A stretch of DNA of 64,000 bases from Flavobacteriales bacterium. Its GTDB lineage: Bacteria > Bacteroidota > Bacteroidia > NS11-12g > UBA9320. Of the stretch, positions 50,398-60,235 are shown one piece after another. The notes beneath the pieces are model-generated. The model saw nothing but the letters and a program-made list of their open reading frames with translations, ran no database searches and was not told the DNA's origin. Position 1 is the stretch's first letter, and every line of letters begins with the position of its first letter. Made by a program: the position numbers and the translations under genes. Location: contig JACJZU010000003.1 of the NCBI GenBank assembly GCA_020635435.1, forward strand, positions 434,001-498,000, read 5' to 3'.

Positions 50398-51626
50398 AGA
50401 TCCTTCAGATATCGCATCGTGTACCTTATCCCTTGAACGAAGGGGGTACGATCGGTATATACAATTACACCAGAGGCTTTTCGGAAGCGGGTTGCACCGT
50501 GACACTTTTTGCCCTTTCGGCCAGGAAGCATGCTATGCCCGAACACGAGATAAGGGCGGCACTGGAACCTTACTGTGAACTGCACCTATTCCCTATCAAT
50601 ACCGATATAAAACCTATAGCCGCTCTGAGGAGTCTGCTGAAGGGATCATCCTACAACGTGGATCGATTCGTTCATGGCGAATTCATGGCCGCTTTGGAGA
50701 AGGAATTAACGAGCACGAAATACGACCTGATTCAGATCGAGGGAACCTATGCTGCTCCCTACGGTGAATTGGCTCTGAAATTGGGGGACTGTCCGGTTGT
50801 ACTGCGCCAGCATAATGTGGAGTTTCAGATCTGGGAGCGAATAGCTTCCAATACCCGAAATCCTCTGAAACGTTGGTACGTAAATGTACTGGCCGAACGA
50901 CTCCGCGAATTTGAATCCCGGCATCTCAACCAGTACGACGCCATTGTACCGGTTACGGAGAACGATGCCGTACTATTCGAAGAATTGGGTTGTACCGTAC
51001 CGATCTTTCCAAGCCCTGCCGGTATCGACACAACATACTGGAGTCCAAACCCGGATTCGGAAAGTTCAAACAAACTCTATCATCTCGGATCCCTCGAATG
51101 GACACCAAATGTCGACGCCGTGAATTGGTTTCTTCAAAAAGTCTGGCCGAAAATTCGCACCCAAAATCCCGAGCTCAGCTTTCACATTGCGGGTAAAGGG
51201 ATGGATGCCTCGTGGAAGAGCCGCGAAGTACCCGGCGTTATCATGGAAGGAGAAGTTGAAGATGCTGCTGAATTTGTGAAGGATAAAGCCTGTTGTATTG
51301 TGCCTCTTCGCTCGGGAAGCGGGATCCGGTTGAAAATACTGGAGGCCATGTGTGCCGGAAAGGCAGTAGTGAGTACTTCCATCGGTGCTCAAGGAATTCA
51401 TTTCATCGATGGTGAACACCTCTGTGTTGCCGATACTCCGGAACAAATGGTTGCCGTTGTATCTGACCTTTTCAGAAACAGAGAGAAACTCATCCGAATG
51501 CAGAAAGCAGCACATAATCTCATTCGGGAAGTGTACGGAAACGCGGAGGTAATAGACCGGCTCCTGAAATTCTATCAGGAATTGATCCGCAGCCGATACC
51601 TGAAGATGGAACTTACTGAACGGTAG
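50394..51626 (+). CDS. Family 4 glycosyltransferase
   Basis: 410 residues starting at GTG 50394 (GTGA overlap with the LptF/G stop); the start KILQISHRVPYPLNEGG fits the GT-B nucleotide-free N-domain. VVLRQHNVEFQIWERIA lies at about 140. The C-domain donor site is VPLRSGSGIRLKILEAMCAG, extending to KAVVSTSIGAQGI. It transfers a sugar from a nucleotide donor to an envelope glycan or lipid; acceptor unknown. Coupling to an LPS-transport gene points to LPS or surface-glycan assembly. Confidence 0.88.
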   Translation: MKILQISHRVPYPLNEGGTIGIYNYTRGFSEAGCTVTLFALSARKHAMPEHEIRAALEPYCELHLFPINTDIKPIAALRSLLKGSSYNVDRFVHGEFMAALEKELTSTKYDLIQIEGTYAAPYGELALKLGDCPVVLRQHNVEFQIWERIASNTRNPLKRWYVNVLAERLREFESRHLNQYDAIVPVTENDAVLFEELGCTVPIFPSPAGIDTTYWSPNPDSESSNKLYHLGSLEWTPNVDAVNWFLQKVWPKIRTQNPELSFHIAGKGMDASWKSREVPGVIMEGEVEDAAEFVKDKACCIVPLRSGSGIRLKILEAMCAGKAVVSTSIGAQGIHFIDGEHLCVADTPEQMVAVVSDLFRNREKLIRMQKAAHNLIREVYGNAEVIDRLLKFYQELIRSRYLKMELTER

Positions 51627-51752
51627 ACCTGCAAGGGATCATCCGGTGAAAAACGGAACACGCAGCATGAAAACACGGTAGGCAACGGAATAGTTATTAA
51701 GCAAGTTTGGCGTAATTTCGCTCCCCCAACTTAAAATATAAAGCTTGTCAGC

Positions 51753-52874
51753 ATGAAGTTTATTGTTAATACATCCACATTGCTCGAGAAATTGCAGATG
51801 GTAATGGGTACGATCACATCGAAGCCCCTCCTGCCTATTCTCGACCATTTTCTGTTTGATATTCAGAACGGACAGCTTATGATCAGCTCTACAGACCTGG
51901 AAACGTCCATGTCCACCGGTTTGTCCGTTGAGGCCGACGGCAATTTGAAGATCGCGGTTCCGAGCCGACTCACCATGGATACCCTCAAATCGCTGCCCGC
52001 TCAACCCGTCACCTTTAACATTGACACAAAGACAAATGGTATCGAGATCCGGTCGGAATTCGGTCGTTATAAACTTGCCGGGCAGCCCGGATCCGATTTT
52101 CCCAAATTGCCGGAACTTGATGCGGAACAATCCATCACTATGTCGCAAGGCGTGTTGCTGGGCAGTATATCCAAGACAATATTTGCCACAGGAAACGACG
52201 ATCTCCGCTTAAGCCTTACCGGTGTTTATGTGCAGTTAACAGAAGATGATGCCACTTTCGTTGCCACAGATGCGAACCGATTGGTTCGATGCATTCGCAA
52301 GGACATCAAACCGGGAATCGAGCAGAACTTCATCCTACCGAAAAAAGCACTCAATCTTTTGAAATCCTCACTGAAGGATACAGATGACGTTGTTCGTCTC
52401 GATTTCAATTCATCGAATGCATTTTTCAGCTATGGAGACATTCAACTCATCTGTCGATTCATTGACGAGCGATATCCCGATTACAATGCAGTGATCCCGG
52501 AAGATAATCCGAACAAGCTGGTCATTAGTCGTGAAGAGTTTCTTCAGTCCGTTCGAAGGATCAATATCTTCTCCAATAAGTCCACGCATCAAATACGATT
52601 GAAGATATCCGGCAGTGAAATGTCGATCTCTGCAGAAGATTACGACATGTCTAATGAGGCAACCGAGCGTTTGAGCTGTGAATACACAGGAGAGGATATC
52701 GAAATAGGATTCAATGCCCGATTGCTCATTGAAATGCTTTCCGGGATGTATTCCGATCAGGTTCAATTTGAACTCTCCACACCAAACCGCGCAGGCATCA
52801 TGGTTCCAACCGAAAATGAGGAAAATGAGGATCTGTTGATGCTCATCATGCCCATGATGCTGAATGCCAATTAG
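51753..52874 (+). CDS. dnaN: DNA polymerase III beta sliding clamp
   Basis: 373 residues, three clamp domains. MKFIVNTSTLLEKLQMVMGT at the start, PILDHFLFDIQNGQLMISSTDLETS in two blocks, LTGVYVQLTEDDATFVATDANRLV in two blocks, ICRFIDERYPDYNAVIPED, and the C-terminal LLMLIMPMMLN (the family's PMR(L) end). It tethers the replicase to DNA. It is not next to dnaA, which is common in Bacteroidota. A near-match TAATTTCG at 51713-51720 is the likely -7 element. Confidence 0.96.
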   Translation: MKFIVNTSTLLEKLQMVMGTITSKPLLPILDHFLFDIQNGQLMISSTDLETSMSTGLSVEADGNLKIAVPSRLTMDTLKSLPAQPVTFNIDTKTNGIEIRSEFGRYKLAGQPGSDFPKLPELDAEQSITMSQGVLLGSISKTIFATGNDDLRLSLTGVYVQLTEDDATFVATDANRLVRCIRKDIKPGIEQNFILPKKALNLLKSSLKDTDDVVRLDFNSSNAFFSYGDIQLICRFIDERYPDYNAVIPEDNPNKLVISREEFLQSVRRINIFSNKSTHQIRLKISGSEMSISAEDYDMSNEATERLSCEYTGEDIEIGFNARLLIEMLSGMYSDQVQFELSTPNRAGIMVPTENEENEDLLMLIMPMMLNAN

Positions 52875-53023
52875 TCTTTCGGGGTATACGTATCACATTC
52901 GTGTCAGGAAGGGTGTCGTGAAACCAACCTAACCGTTTAATGAACTTGTTGTGACACACGATACTATAATTTAAAGCGTACTTCGAAGAAGACTTACGAG
53001 AAAAGTCTGAAAGCCAACAGCAC

Positions 53024-53052
53024 AACCCCGGTACCAGGTACTGGGGTTTTTG
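53024..53052 (+). terminator. Terminator downstream of dnaN
   Basis: AACCCCGGTACCAGGTACTGGGGTT followed by a T-run: AACCCC/GGGGTT with GTA/TAC inside. It lies 150 nt after dnaN and ends about 58 nt before the TonB receptor gene. The 52875-53023 stretch holds no gene. Confidence 0.8.
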
Positions 53053-53109
53053 CTTTTACAGGCACTGCTCCTCTTAACGCACTATGTGCTTTTTCACTAA
53101 ATTGCCGCG

Positions 53110-55983
53110 ATGATCAGGAGATTTCTTTTCATACTCGTATTCATATTGGCTACAGCGCATTCCGTGTGCGCTCAAGTGGTGATCAGGGGAGTTATTACAG
53201 ACGGCAAGACCTCCGATCCTCTGGCAGGAGCAGCGGTTTATACTTTAGATAGATCCGCAGGAAGCATAACAGATGAAAGAGGGCGATTTGAAATGACGGT
53301 TCCCAAGCTTCCGGTTGATCTTCTGATCAATTACATAGGTTACACTGAAAAAAGGATCAGCGTTCGCACAACGGATCTTCAGAAGATCAGTTTGAACGAG
53401 GACAGTGAGGCCCTGGAAGAAGTTGTGGTGAAACAGATTCGGGTAACCGAAAAACAGCAGGAATCGCCCCTAACTATGGAATCTATTGGGGTGAAGGCCA
53501 TTCAGGAAGCACCGGCGGCTACGTTTTACGAAAGTCTCGGCAATCTGAAAGGTGTGGACATTACGTCGGCCAGTCTCGGTTTTCGGGTTGTCAACACCAG
53601 GGGATTCAATAGCACCAGTCCGGTGCGCAGTCTGCAATTGATCGATGGAGTGGATAATCAAAGTCCGGGACTCAATTTCTCCCTGGGAAATTTCCTGGGC
53701 GCCTCCGACCTGGATGTTAAAAAGGTAGACATTGTGGCCGGGGCGAGTTCTGCTTTTTACGGCCCCAATGCCTTTAATGGCGTGATCATCATGGAAACGA
53801 AGGATCCCTTTAAATACAAGGGATTGAGCGCACAGGCAAAGATGGGGGAACGCGCATTGGGCGAACTCTCTTTTCGCTTTGCAGATGTGCTCAAGAACAA
53901 GGAAGGTGCGGATAAATTTGCTTACAAGATCAACGCATTCGTTTTAAAAGCGAACGACTGGGAAGCGACCAACTACGATCCTACCTCGAATTCCTCACAG
54001 GGTATAGACAATCCGGGCAGATACGATGCGATCAATATATACGGGGATGAGGTTACCACTGCAAACAACAATACCGATAATGCATTTGGCAAGTACAATA
54101 ACCCGGGGTTGGGGGAGTTCTATCGCAGCGGTTACCGGGAGATCGATCTGACCAATTATAAAACGGAGAATTTCAAGATCAATACCTCCTTACACTTTAA
54201 ACCGGGTAAAAGATCTGAACTGATCTACGCTTTCAATATGGGCGGTGGAAACACAGTATATCAGGGCGACAACCGCTATGCCTTGAGAGATATTCGATTT
54301 TGGCAGAACCGGCTCGAATTCCGTGAGGAGGGAAAGTTCTTCTTCCGCATTTACAGCACGCAGGAAAATGCGGGCAATTCCTACGATATTGTAAGTACGG
54401 CCATTGCTCTGAACGACAGTACGTTCAGCAATGTAAGCTGGAACGATTCCTATAAGGGCGTTTGGAATCTATTTTATAAGAGTACCATTGAATCCTGGGA
54501 GGGTTATCCCACCTACCGCTTCGATAAGTCCATTGAAGACTGGGAGCGGGAAGATTACGATCCATTCATGAATCAACCCATCTGGCAGGATAGTCTGAGA
54601 AAGATCCATGCGCAGTTGCTACAGATCATTAACGAAAGTGAAGGTGGTGGAAAAGCAGCAGCCTTTGAAGTCGGAACTCAGCGATTCGATTCGATGGTGA
54701 AGGTGATCACCTCTCAGCGATTCAACCAGGGAGGAACGCTCTTCTACGATAAAAGTGCGCTGTACCATGCGCACGGTGAATACATCTTTGAACCTGAGTC
54801 CTTTGTTAAAAAGGATCTGCGCATCGTTACCGGAGCCAATGGACGTTTGTATCGGCCAAATTCCGGAGGAACGATTTTCAAAGACACTGGCGATGTGGTG
54901 ATCACCAACTACGAATTTGGGCTCTATGCGGGAATTGAGAAGTACTATCAAAACCGACGCTTGAAATTGAATTTGACATCCAGAATGGATAAGAATCAGA
55001 ATTTCAATTTTCTCTTCTCCCCTGCCCTGAGTGCCGTTTACAAATACAGCCGGGAGCACATTTTCCGCTTGTCATTCTCCTCGGCCATTCGAAATCCGAC
55101 ACTGTCGGATCAATATCTGTACTATAATGTTGGGCGGGCCCTGCTCATCGGAAATCTGGACGGCTACGACAGTTTGATCACCCTGGACAATTTCTCGGAG
55201 TACCGGAATACGCTCAACCGCGACACGTTGGAATACTTCAATGTGGCTCCCATTCGACCGGAACAGGTAAAGACCATAGAGATCGGTTACAAAGGTTTTC
55301 TATTGGATAACAGCATGTTTGTAGATGCAGGTTATTACTTCAGCCTTTACGATCACTTTATCGGTTACAATTTAGGATTGGATGTACAATTCCAACCGGG
55401 TATTGGCATTCCCTCGAGTATCGCCGCCTATCGTCTGGCAGCAAATGCCCGAAACCGCGTTACAACCCAGGGCTTCAGTGCCGCGATCAGTTATTTCAAA
55501 AAGAAAATGGCCTATACGGCGAATTATTCGTGGAACGTACTGAATAAGAAAGGCACGGATGATCCGATCATTCCGGCTTTTAACACGCCTGCGCATAAAT
55601 TCAACATCGGGCTGAACGGCCGGGAGCTTACCGTACCTTTCACCGATTGGCACAATCTCGGCTTCGGTGTGAACTACAAATGGATACAGGGCTTCACGTT
55701 CGAAGGTTCACCGCAATTCACCGGTTTTGTGCCCAGCTACGATATGGTAGATGCACAATTGAACTACCATCTCGAAAAATGGAACAGTGTGATCAAGATC
55801 GGTGTTTCCAATCTCTTCGGCATTTACCCGCTATTCAACAGCGATGTGCCGGGTGATCAGAAATGGAATCGGATGTGGGATAACCGCAACTTTCAGGTAT
55901 ACGGTGGACCCTATGTTGGTCGTCTCGCATACATGAGTTGGACATTTGATGTGGAGCAATTAAAAAAGAAAGTAAATCAGTAA
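53110..55983 (+). CDS. TonB-dependent outer-membrane receptor with carboxypeptidase-regulatory domain
   Basis: 957 residues. Signal peptide to about 22 (SVCAQ). CarboxypepD_reg-like domain (about 24-105: GVITDGKTSDPLAGAAVYT, GRFEMTVPKLPVDLLINYIG in part). The plug domain (about 125-240) has APAATFYESLGNLKGVDIT, LQLIDGVDNQSPG and VDIVAGASSAFYGPNAFNGV. The rest is a 22-strand barrel ending ...RLAYMSWTFDVEQLKK. It imports a ligand through the outer membrane using TonB energy. No SusD lipoprotein follows. Instead, 36 nt later, comes a T9SS-sorted hydrolase-like protein, probably its partner; the ligand is unknown. Confidence 0.92.
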   Translation: MIRRFLFILVFILATAHSVCAQVVIRGVITDGKTSDPLAGAAVYTLDRSAGSITDERGRFEMTVPKLPVDLLINYIGYTEKRISVRTTDLQKISLNEDSEALEEVVVKQIRVTEKQQESPLTMESIGVKAIQEAPAATFYESLGNLKGVDITSASLGFRVVNTRGFNSTSPVRSLQLIDGVDNQSPGLNFSLGNFLGASDLDVKKVDIVAGASSAFYGPNAFNGVIIMETKDPFKYKGLSAQAKMGERALGELSFRFADVLKNKEGADKFAYKINAFVLKANDWEATNYDPTSNSSQGIDNPGRYDAINIYGDEVTTANNNTDNAFGKYNNPGLGEFYRSGYREIDLTNYKTENFKINTSLHFKPGKRSELIYAFNMGGGNTVYQGDNRYALRDIRFWQNRLEFREEGKFFFRIYSTQENAGNSYDIVSTAIALNDSTFSNVSWNDSYKGVWNLFYKSTIESWEGYPTYRFDKSIEDWEREDYDPFMNQPIWQDSLRKIHAQLLQIINESEGGGKAAAFEVGTQRFDSMVKVITSQRFNQGGTLFYDKSALYHAHGEYIFEPESFVKKDLRIVTGANGRLYRPNSGGTIFKDTGDVVITNYEFGLYAGIEKYYQNRRLKLNLTSRMDKNQNFNFLFSPALSAVYKYSREHIFRLSFSSAIRNPTLSDQYLYYNVGRALLIGNLDGYDSLITLDNFSEYRNTLNRDTLEYFNVAPIRPEQVKTIEIGYKGFLLDNSMFVDAGYYFSLYDHFIGYNLGLDVQFQPGIGIPSSIAAYRLAANARNRVTTQGFSAAISYFKKKMAYTANYSWNVLNKKGTDDPIIPAFNTPAHKFNIGLNGRELTVPFTDWHNLGFGVNYKWIQGFTFEGSPQFTGFVPSYDMVDAQLNYHLEKWNSVIKIGVSNLFGIYPLFNSDVPGDQKWNRMWDNRNFQVYGGPYVGRLAYMSWTFDVEQLKKKVNQ

Positions 55984-56019
55984 TTTTAACGCCTGTATAA
56001 CACTCACATAACAAATTAT

Positions 56020-57690
56020 ATGAAAAATAGACTTCTACTCATTCTGGCTTTGATTTCTGCGAGTCTGATCACTCAGGCTCAGAACTTCCGCTACGTAAAG
56101 GACATGTTCGCCGATGGCGATATCATCGTGGAGAGCGATCTGGTTTATGGCACCAATATCGACTTCCTTACCTCTAAATTGACCAATCCAACGAATATTG
56201 GACGTGACATCACTGAGATCAAAACGGCAATGGCCACCTCTCAGCCAATTCCGGCCAAGTTCTACAATCCATCGGATGCCAGCACGGATCTGAAGGTAAC
56301 CGACATCAAGTACGACATTTACTATCCGGATCCGGCCAAGGATGGGGAGACGAGCCGCCCGGTTGTGGTGTACCTGCACACAGGTAACTTTCTGCCTCCA
56401 TGTATCAACGGCTCGCCGCTTGGTTTGAAAACGGACGAGATCGGCAAAGCGTTCTGTATGGCCATGGCACGGAAAGGTTACGTAGCCGTATCGGCCGATT
56501 ACCGACTTGGATGGAATCCGATCTCCGATCTGGAACCTGTTCGAAAAGGAACATTGTTAAATGCAGTTTACCGCGCCTATCAGGATGCTCAAATGTGTAT
56601 CCGTGTGCTGAAGAAAGAAGCAGCGGGCGACAACAAATACGGAATAGATCCGGACAAAGTGATCCTGGTTGGAGAGGGAACAGGTGCCTATGTGGCTGCC
56701 ACAGTCAACACGCTTGACAAGCACTCTGAGATCACTTATCCACGCTTCCTCAACCCGATCGATCAAAAGCCCTATGTGGACACCTTGAATGTAGGTAACT
56801 TGCAGGGATTCGGCGGCACCTTGAATCTGTATGCACCAAACGGATTTGATGCGGATATTTCTGCTTGTATTACTTTGGGAGGTGCCCTTCCGGATTCCGG
56901 TTGGTTGGAAGCAGGCGATGCGCCTATGATGGCCTTCCAATGTGTTCGTGACCCCTTTGCACCATTCCACACCGGTATCGTTATCGTACCTACCACTGGT
57001 GAATCTGTTGTTGAAGTTCATGGATCGAACGTTTTCATCAAAAAAGCCAATGAATTGGGTCTGAATGATGCACTGATGTCCTCGAGCATCGATGACGATG
57101 TGAGTCGGGCTGCCCGTTCGCGTTACGGTAAAACATACGACTACATCTATCCGGCTCCACGCAATAAGATCACAGTCACACCGAATAACGAGAACCAGTT
57201 CCCTGTTGTGCTTCCTTTGGGTGCCTCTATTTTTCAGAACACAGCACAACCTTGGCAGTTCTGGGATACTGCTTCGCCACTCTCCAAATGCATCGTTGCA
57301 GCACCAAACATTACTTCGGATCAGGCTTCCCGTCAGAGCAATCCGAACGCCAGTCCTGAAAATGGCGCACTTTGGGTCGACACAATTACAAGTTATATCT
57401 GCCCACGTTTGGCTAATTTGTATGGTTTTGTTGGGCAACGTGAATTGAATCTGGATCAAATGGCAATCATTTATCCAAACCCTGCACGAAATATCCTCAC
57501 AGTGGAAATGCCTGAACAACACATACAGCATGTGCGCATTTCAGACCTGAACGGACGTGTAGTGTACGACGAAAAAGTAAACGACCTTCAGCGTAAAGAT
57601 CTCAATATCAGCTCACTGAATAATGGCCTGTATTTACTGGAAATACATACTCCATCCGGTTCACTGGTTCGAAAGATCAGCGTTGAATAA
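56020..57690 (+). CDS. T9SS-sorted alpha/beta-hydrolase-like protein lacking the nucleophile Ser
   Basis: 556 residues. Signal peptide to about 20 (ITQAQ). The hydrolase-like core (about 95-370) has VVVYLHTGNF (oxyanion region, 116-124), GYVAVSADYRLGW and DKVILVGEGTGAYVAA. The expected GxSxG is GEGTG at 218-222, with Gly220 where the catalytic Ser should be. The last 75 residues form a type A sorting domain: IYPNPARNILTVEM, VRISDLNGRVVYDE, LNNGLYLLEIHT. It is exported to the surface, where it may bind rather than cleave a ligand for the TonB receptor encoded 36 nt upstream. A strong terminator closes the pair. Confidence 0.85.
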   Translation: MKNRLLLILALISASLITQAQNFRYVKDMFADGDIIVESDLVYGTNIDFLTSKLTNPTNIGRDITEIKTAMATSQPIPAKFYNPSDASTDLKVTDIKYDIYYPDPAKDGETSRPVVVYLHTGNFLPPCINGSPLGLKTDEIGKAFCMAMARKGYVAVSADYRLGWNPISDLEPVRKGTLLNAVYRAYQDAQMCIRVLKKEAAGDNKYGIDPDKVILVGEGTGAYVAATVNTLDKHSEITYPRFLNPIDQKPYVDTLNVGNLQGFGGTLNLYAPNGFDADISACITLGGALPDSGWLEAGDAPMMAFQCVRDPFAPFHTGIVIVPTTGESVVEVHGSNVFIKKANELGLNDALMSSSIDDDVSRAARSRYGKTYDYIYPAPRNKITVTPNNENQFPVVLPLGASIFQNTAQPWQFWDTASPLSKCIVAAPNITSDQASRQSNPNASPENGALWVDTITSYICPRLANLYGFVGQRELNLDQMAIIYPNPARNILTVEMPEQHIQHVRISDLNGRVVYDEKVNDLQRKDLNISSLNNGLYLLEIHTPSGSLVRKISVE

Positions 57691-57712
57691 CAGGAAATCT
57701 GAAAATCTATGG

Positions 57713-57744
57713 AGCCCTTCAGTTCGTTCTGAAGGGCTTTTTTT
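57713..57744 (+). terminator. Terminator of the TonB receptor operon
   Basis: AGCCCTTCAG-TTCGTT-CTGAAGGGCT, 10-bp perfect stem, followed by a T-run. Confidence 0.93.
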
Positions 57745-57794
57745 ATGCATTGCGCGGTTCTCAAGATTTCGCAAAATCCTTCACATTGAAAAGT

Positions 57795-57802
57795 TACTTT
57801 TG
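57795..57802 (+). promoter_or_regulatory. -7 promoter element of typA
   Basis: TACTTTTG followed by CAGCC, 23 nt before ATG 57826. TTTCG at 57767-57771 is a possible degenerate -33 element. Confidence 0.55.
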
Positions 57803-57825
57803 CAGCCGCAAAAAACACCCCCTTT

Positions 57826-59631
57826 ATGGAGATTCGCAACATTGCCATTATTGCCCACGTAGACCACGGAAAAACAACGCTGGTTGACCGCATTCTGCAC
57901 CAGGTTAAGTTGTTTCGGGAAAATGAGGAGGTCGCGGATCTTATCCTCGACTCAAACGATCTCGAAAGAGAGCGAGGCATCACAATCCTCGCCAAAAACG
58001 TTTCCGTTCGCTATAAAGGTACCAAGATCAACATCATCGACACACCGGGTCACTCCGATTTTGGAGGTGAGGTGGAACGGGTACTGAACATGGCCGATGG
58101 GGTATTATTGGTTGTGGATGCATTCGAAGGCCCGATGCCACAGACGCGTTTTGTACTTCAAAAGGCCATCGAGATGGGACTACGACCCATTGTAGTTGTG
58201 AACAAGGTGGATAAGCCCAATTGCGATCCGGAAGAAACCAACGAAAAGGTATTTGAGTTGATGTTCAGTTTGGATGCAACCGACGAACAACTGGATTACC
58301 CGGTGGTATATGGATCCTCCAAACATGGATGGATGGGGCCGGACTGGAATACGCCGACTGAAGATGTTACCTATTTGCTCGACACCATTCTTGAAACATT
58401 TGAGCCTGCTAAACCGAATCCGGGGTCTTTGCAGATTCAGATCAGTTCGCTCGATTATTCATCATACACCGGACGCATTGCTGTGGGCCGTGTTCTGCGC
58501 GGATCGATCAAGATGGGCGATCGAATTACCGTGATGCAGCGCGACGGTGCTATGCATAAATCAAGCGTGAAGGAGCTTTATGTGTTCGAAGGTCTGGGTA
58601 AGGAGAAAACCAAGGAAACCATAGAAGCCGGTGAGATCGTAGCTATTCTTGGACTTGAGAATTTTGACATCGGCGACACCATTGCCGATTTTGAGAATCC
58701 GGAGGCACTCCCTCCGATCGCGGTGGATGAGCCGAGCATGAGTATGCTCTTCACAATCAATAATTCCCCATTCTTTGGAAAAGAAGGTAAGTTCGTTACC
58801 TCTCGACACATACGCGATCGGCTGTTGAAAGAGACCGAGAAGAACCTTGCCCTTCGTGTCGAGGATACGGAATCTCCGGAGCGATTCATCGTTTATGGAC
58901 GAGGTATCCTGCATTTGTCGATCCTTGCTGAGACTATGCGTCGGGAAGGCTTTGAATTGCAATTGGGGCAGCCTCAAGTGGTCACAAAGATCATTGATGG
59001 CCATAAACACGAACCTGTTGAGATTCTCTATGTAAGTGTTCCCGATGAATTGAGTGGTAAGGTGATCGAGATCGTTACTCGTCGAAAAGGCGATATCCTG
59101 AATATTGAGACCAAAGGTGATCGTGCCAATCTCGAGTTCAAAATTCCGGCACGGGGCTTGATCGGACTTACAAATCCCATTCTCACTGCAACACAGGGCG
59201 AGGCCGTAGTTTCGCACCGCTTAAAAGGATACGAGCCCTGGAAGGGTGAGATCAGCGAGAAACGCAATGGGGCCTTGATCGCTATGGAAACCGGAACGGC
59301 AATAGCTTATTCGATCGATAAACTGCAGGATCGCGGTAAATTCTTCGTTGAGCCCAATGACCCGGTTTACATGGGGCAGGTAATCGGTGAGCATATCCGT
59401 CAGAACGATCTCGTTGTGAACGTTACAAAAACCAAGAAACTCTCCAATGTGCGTTCCTCCGGTGCAGACGACAAGGCGAACATTGCCCCTGCGATCAAAT
59501 TCTCGCTGGAAGAGGCCATGGAATACGTGGGTAACGATGAATATGTAGAGGTAACTCCGCAATCGATCCGATTGCGAAAGATACTCCTGAATGAGCACGA
59601 GCGTAAGCGTTTGGAGAAAGCCGGGGCTTGA
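57826..59631 (+). CDS. typA: Translational GTPase TypA/BipA
   Basis: 601 residues, normal length. G motifs intact: IAHVDHGKTTLVD (G1), ERGITILAKN (G2), DTPGHSDFGGEVER (G3), VVNKVDKPNCD (G4). EF-G-like domains II, III and V follow (GRGILHLSILAETMRREGFE, a characteristic stretch), and the unique C-terminal domain has GEHIRQNDLVVNVTK and KLSNVRSSGADD. It acts in ribosome assembly and stress adaptation. Monocistronic, with its own promoter. Confidence 0.97.
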   Translation: MEIRNIAIIAHVDHGKTTLVDRILHQVKLFRENEEVADLILDSNDLERERGITILAKNVSVRYKGTKINIIDTPGHSDFGGEVERVLNMADGVLLVVDAFEGPMPQTRFVLQKAIEMGLRPIVVVNKVDKPNCDPEETNEKVFELMFSLDATDEQLDYPVVYGSSKHGWMGPDWNTPTEDVTYLLDTILETFEPAKPNPGSLQIQISSLDYSSYTGRIAVGRVLRGSIKMGDRITVMQRDGAMHKSSVKELYVFEGLGKEKTKETIEAGEIVAILGLENFDIGDTIADFENPEALPPIAVDEPSMSMLFTINNSPFFGKEGKFVTSRHIRDRLLKETEKNLALRVEDTESPERFIVYGRGILHLSILAETMRREGFELQLGQPQVVTKIIDGHKHEPVEILYVSVPDELSGKVIEIVTRRKGDILNIETKGDRANLEFKIPARGLIGLTNPILTATQGEAVVSHRLKGYEPWKGEISEKRNGALIAMETGTAIAYSIDKLQDRGKFFVEPNDPVYMGQVIGEHIRQNDLVVNVTKTKKLSNVRSSGADDKANIAPAIKFSLEEAMEYVGNDEYVEVTPQSIRLRKILLNEHERKRLEKAGA

Positions 59632-59663
59632 TCCACAATTCGTTTCAGGGTACGGGACGCATA

Positions 59664-60158
59664 CTATTCGGGTTTGATCGGATCCTTCCCGAACATCCAA
59701 AACGGCGTATTCTCCATAATTTTTTTCGATTCTTCTTCCATAAATCCCGGAACGATCTCGGGAACAGTTCTGAAGAATGGAGGAAATTTCTCGAGACCTT
59801 GATCCTGCAGGATCTTCCATTTTGTATATCCACCCATGAAAGGTGAATGCAAGGCAAAAACTACTCTGCCGATCTTATATTCCCGTATCATGAAGGAACA
59901 CATTGGGCAAGGTTCGCAGCTGGTATACAACGTACAATCACTCAGATCCGAGCGTCCAAGGCTTTGATGTGCGGCATTCAGCGCGATTATTTCCGCATGT
60001 TCGGAAACGCGTCTCACCGAATCGTTGATGCCTTCCGCGATCAATTCGTCGCCCCGTGCCACTAAACTACCGAATGGGGCATCGCCCTTTTCAAGACTTT
60101 GTTGAGCCAGCTCTATGCATCGCTGCATAAAGTGCGTATCCGTTTCAGTTCGACTCAT
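59664..60158 (-). CDS. CMP/dCMP-type nucleoside or base deaminase
   Basis: 164 residues. Zinc-dependent cytidine-deaminase-like fold: zinc His and catalytic Glu in SEHAEIIALNAAH (about 52-64) and the Cys pair in SCEPCPMCSFMI (about 80-91). GDAPFGSLVARGDELIAEG at the start resembles guanine deaminase and TadA-like enzymes. Substrate is uncertain (guanine, or tRNA adenosine if this were TadA, but the TadA-specific C-terminal region is not obvious). Convergent with typA, 32 nt apart. Confidence 0.85.
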   Translation of the reverse strand: MSRTETDTHFMQRCIELAQQSLEKGDAPFGSLVARGDELIAEGINDSVRRVSEHAEIIALNAAHQSLGRSDLSDCTLYTSCEPCPMCSFMIREYKIGRVVFALHSPFMGGYTKWKILQDQGLEKFPPFFRTVPEIVPGFMEEESKKIMENTPFWMFGKDPIKPE

Positions 60159-60235
60159 GCCACAATGTTAATCGATTCATTTGATACACAAAGTGCGCGC
60201 AACACAGGCCCATCGAAAAGAAACACTCAGAGGTA

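Noticed and set aside
56557..57531. 324-codon open frame antisense to the hydrolase-like gene
   Set aside because: Shadow of a real gene with a signal peptide and sorting domain; Cys/Ile/Arg-rich nonsense translation.
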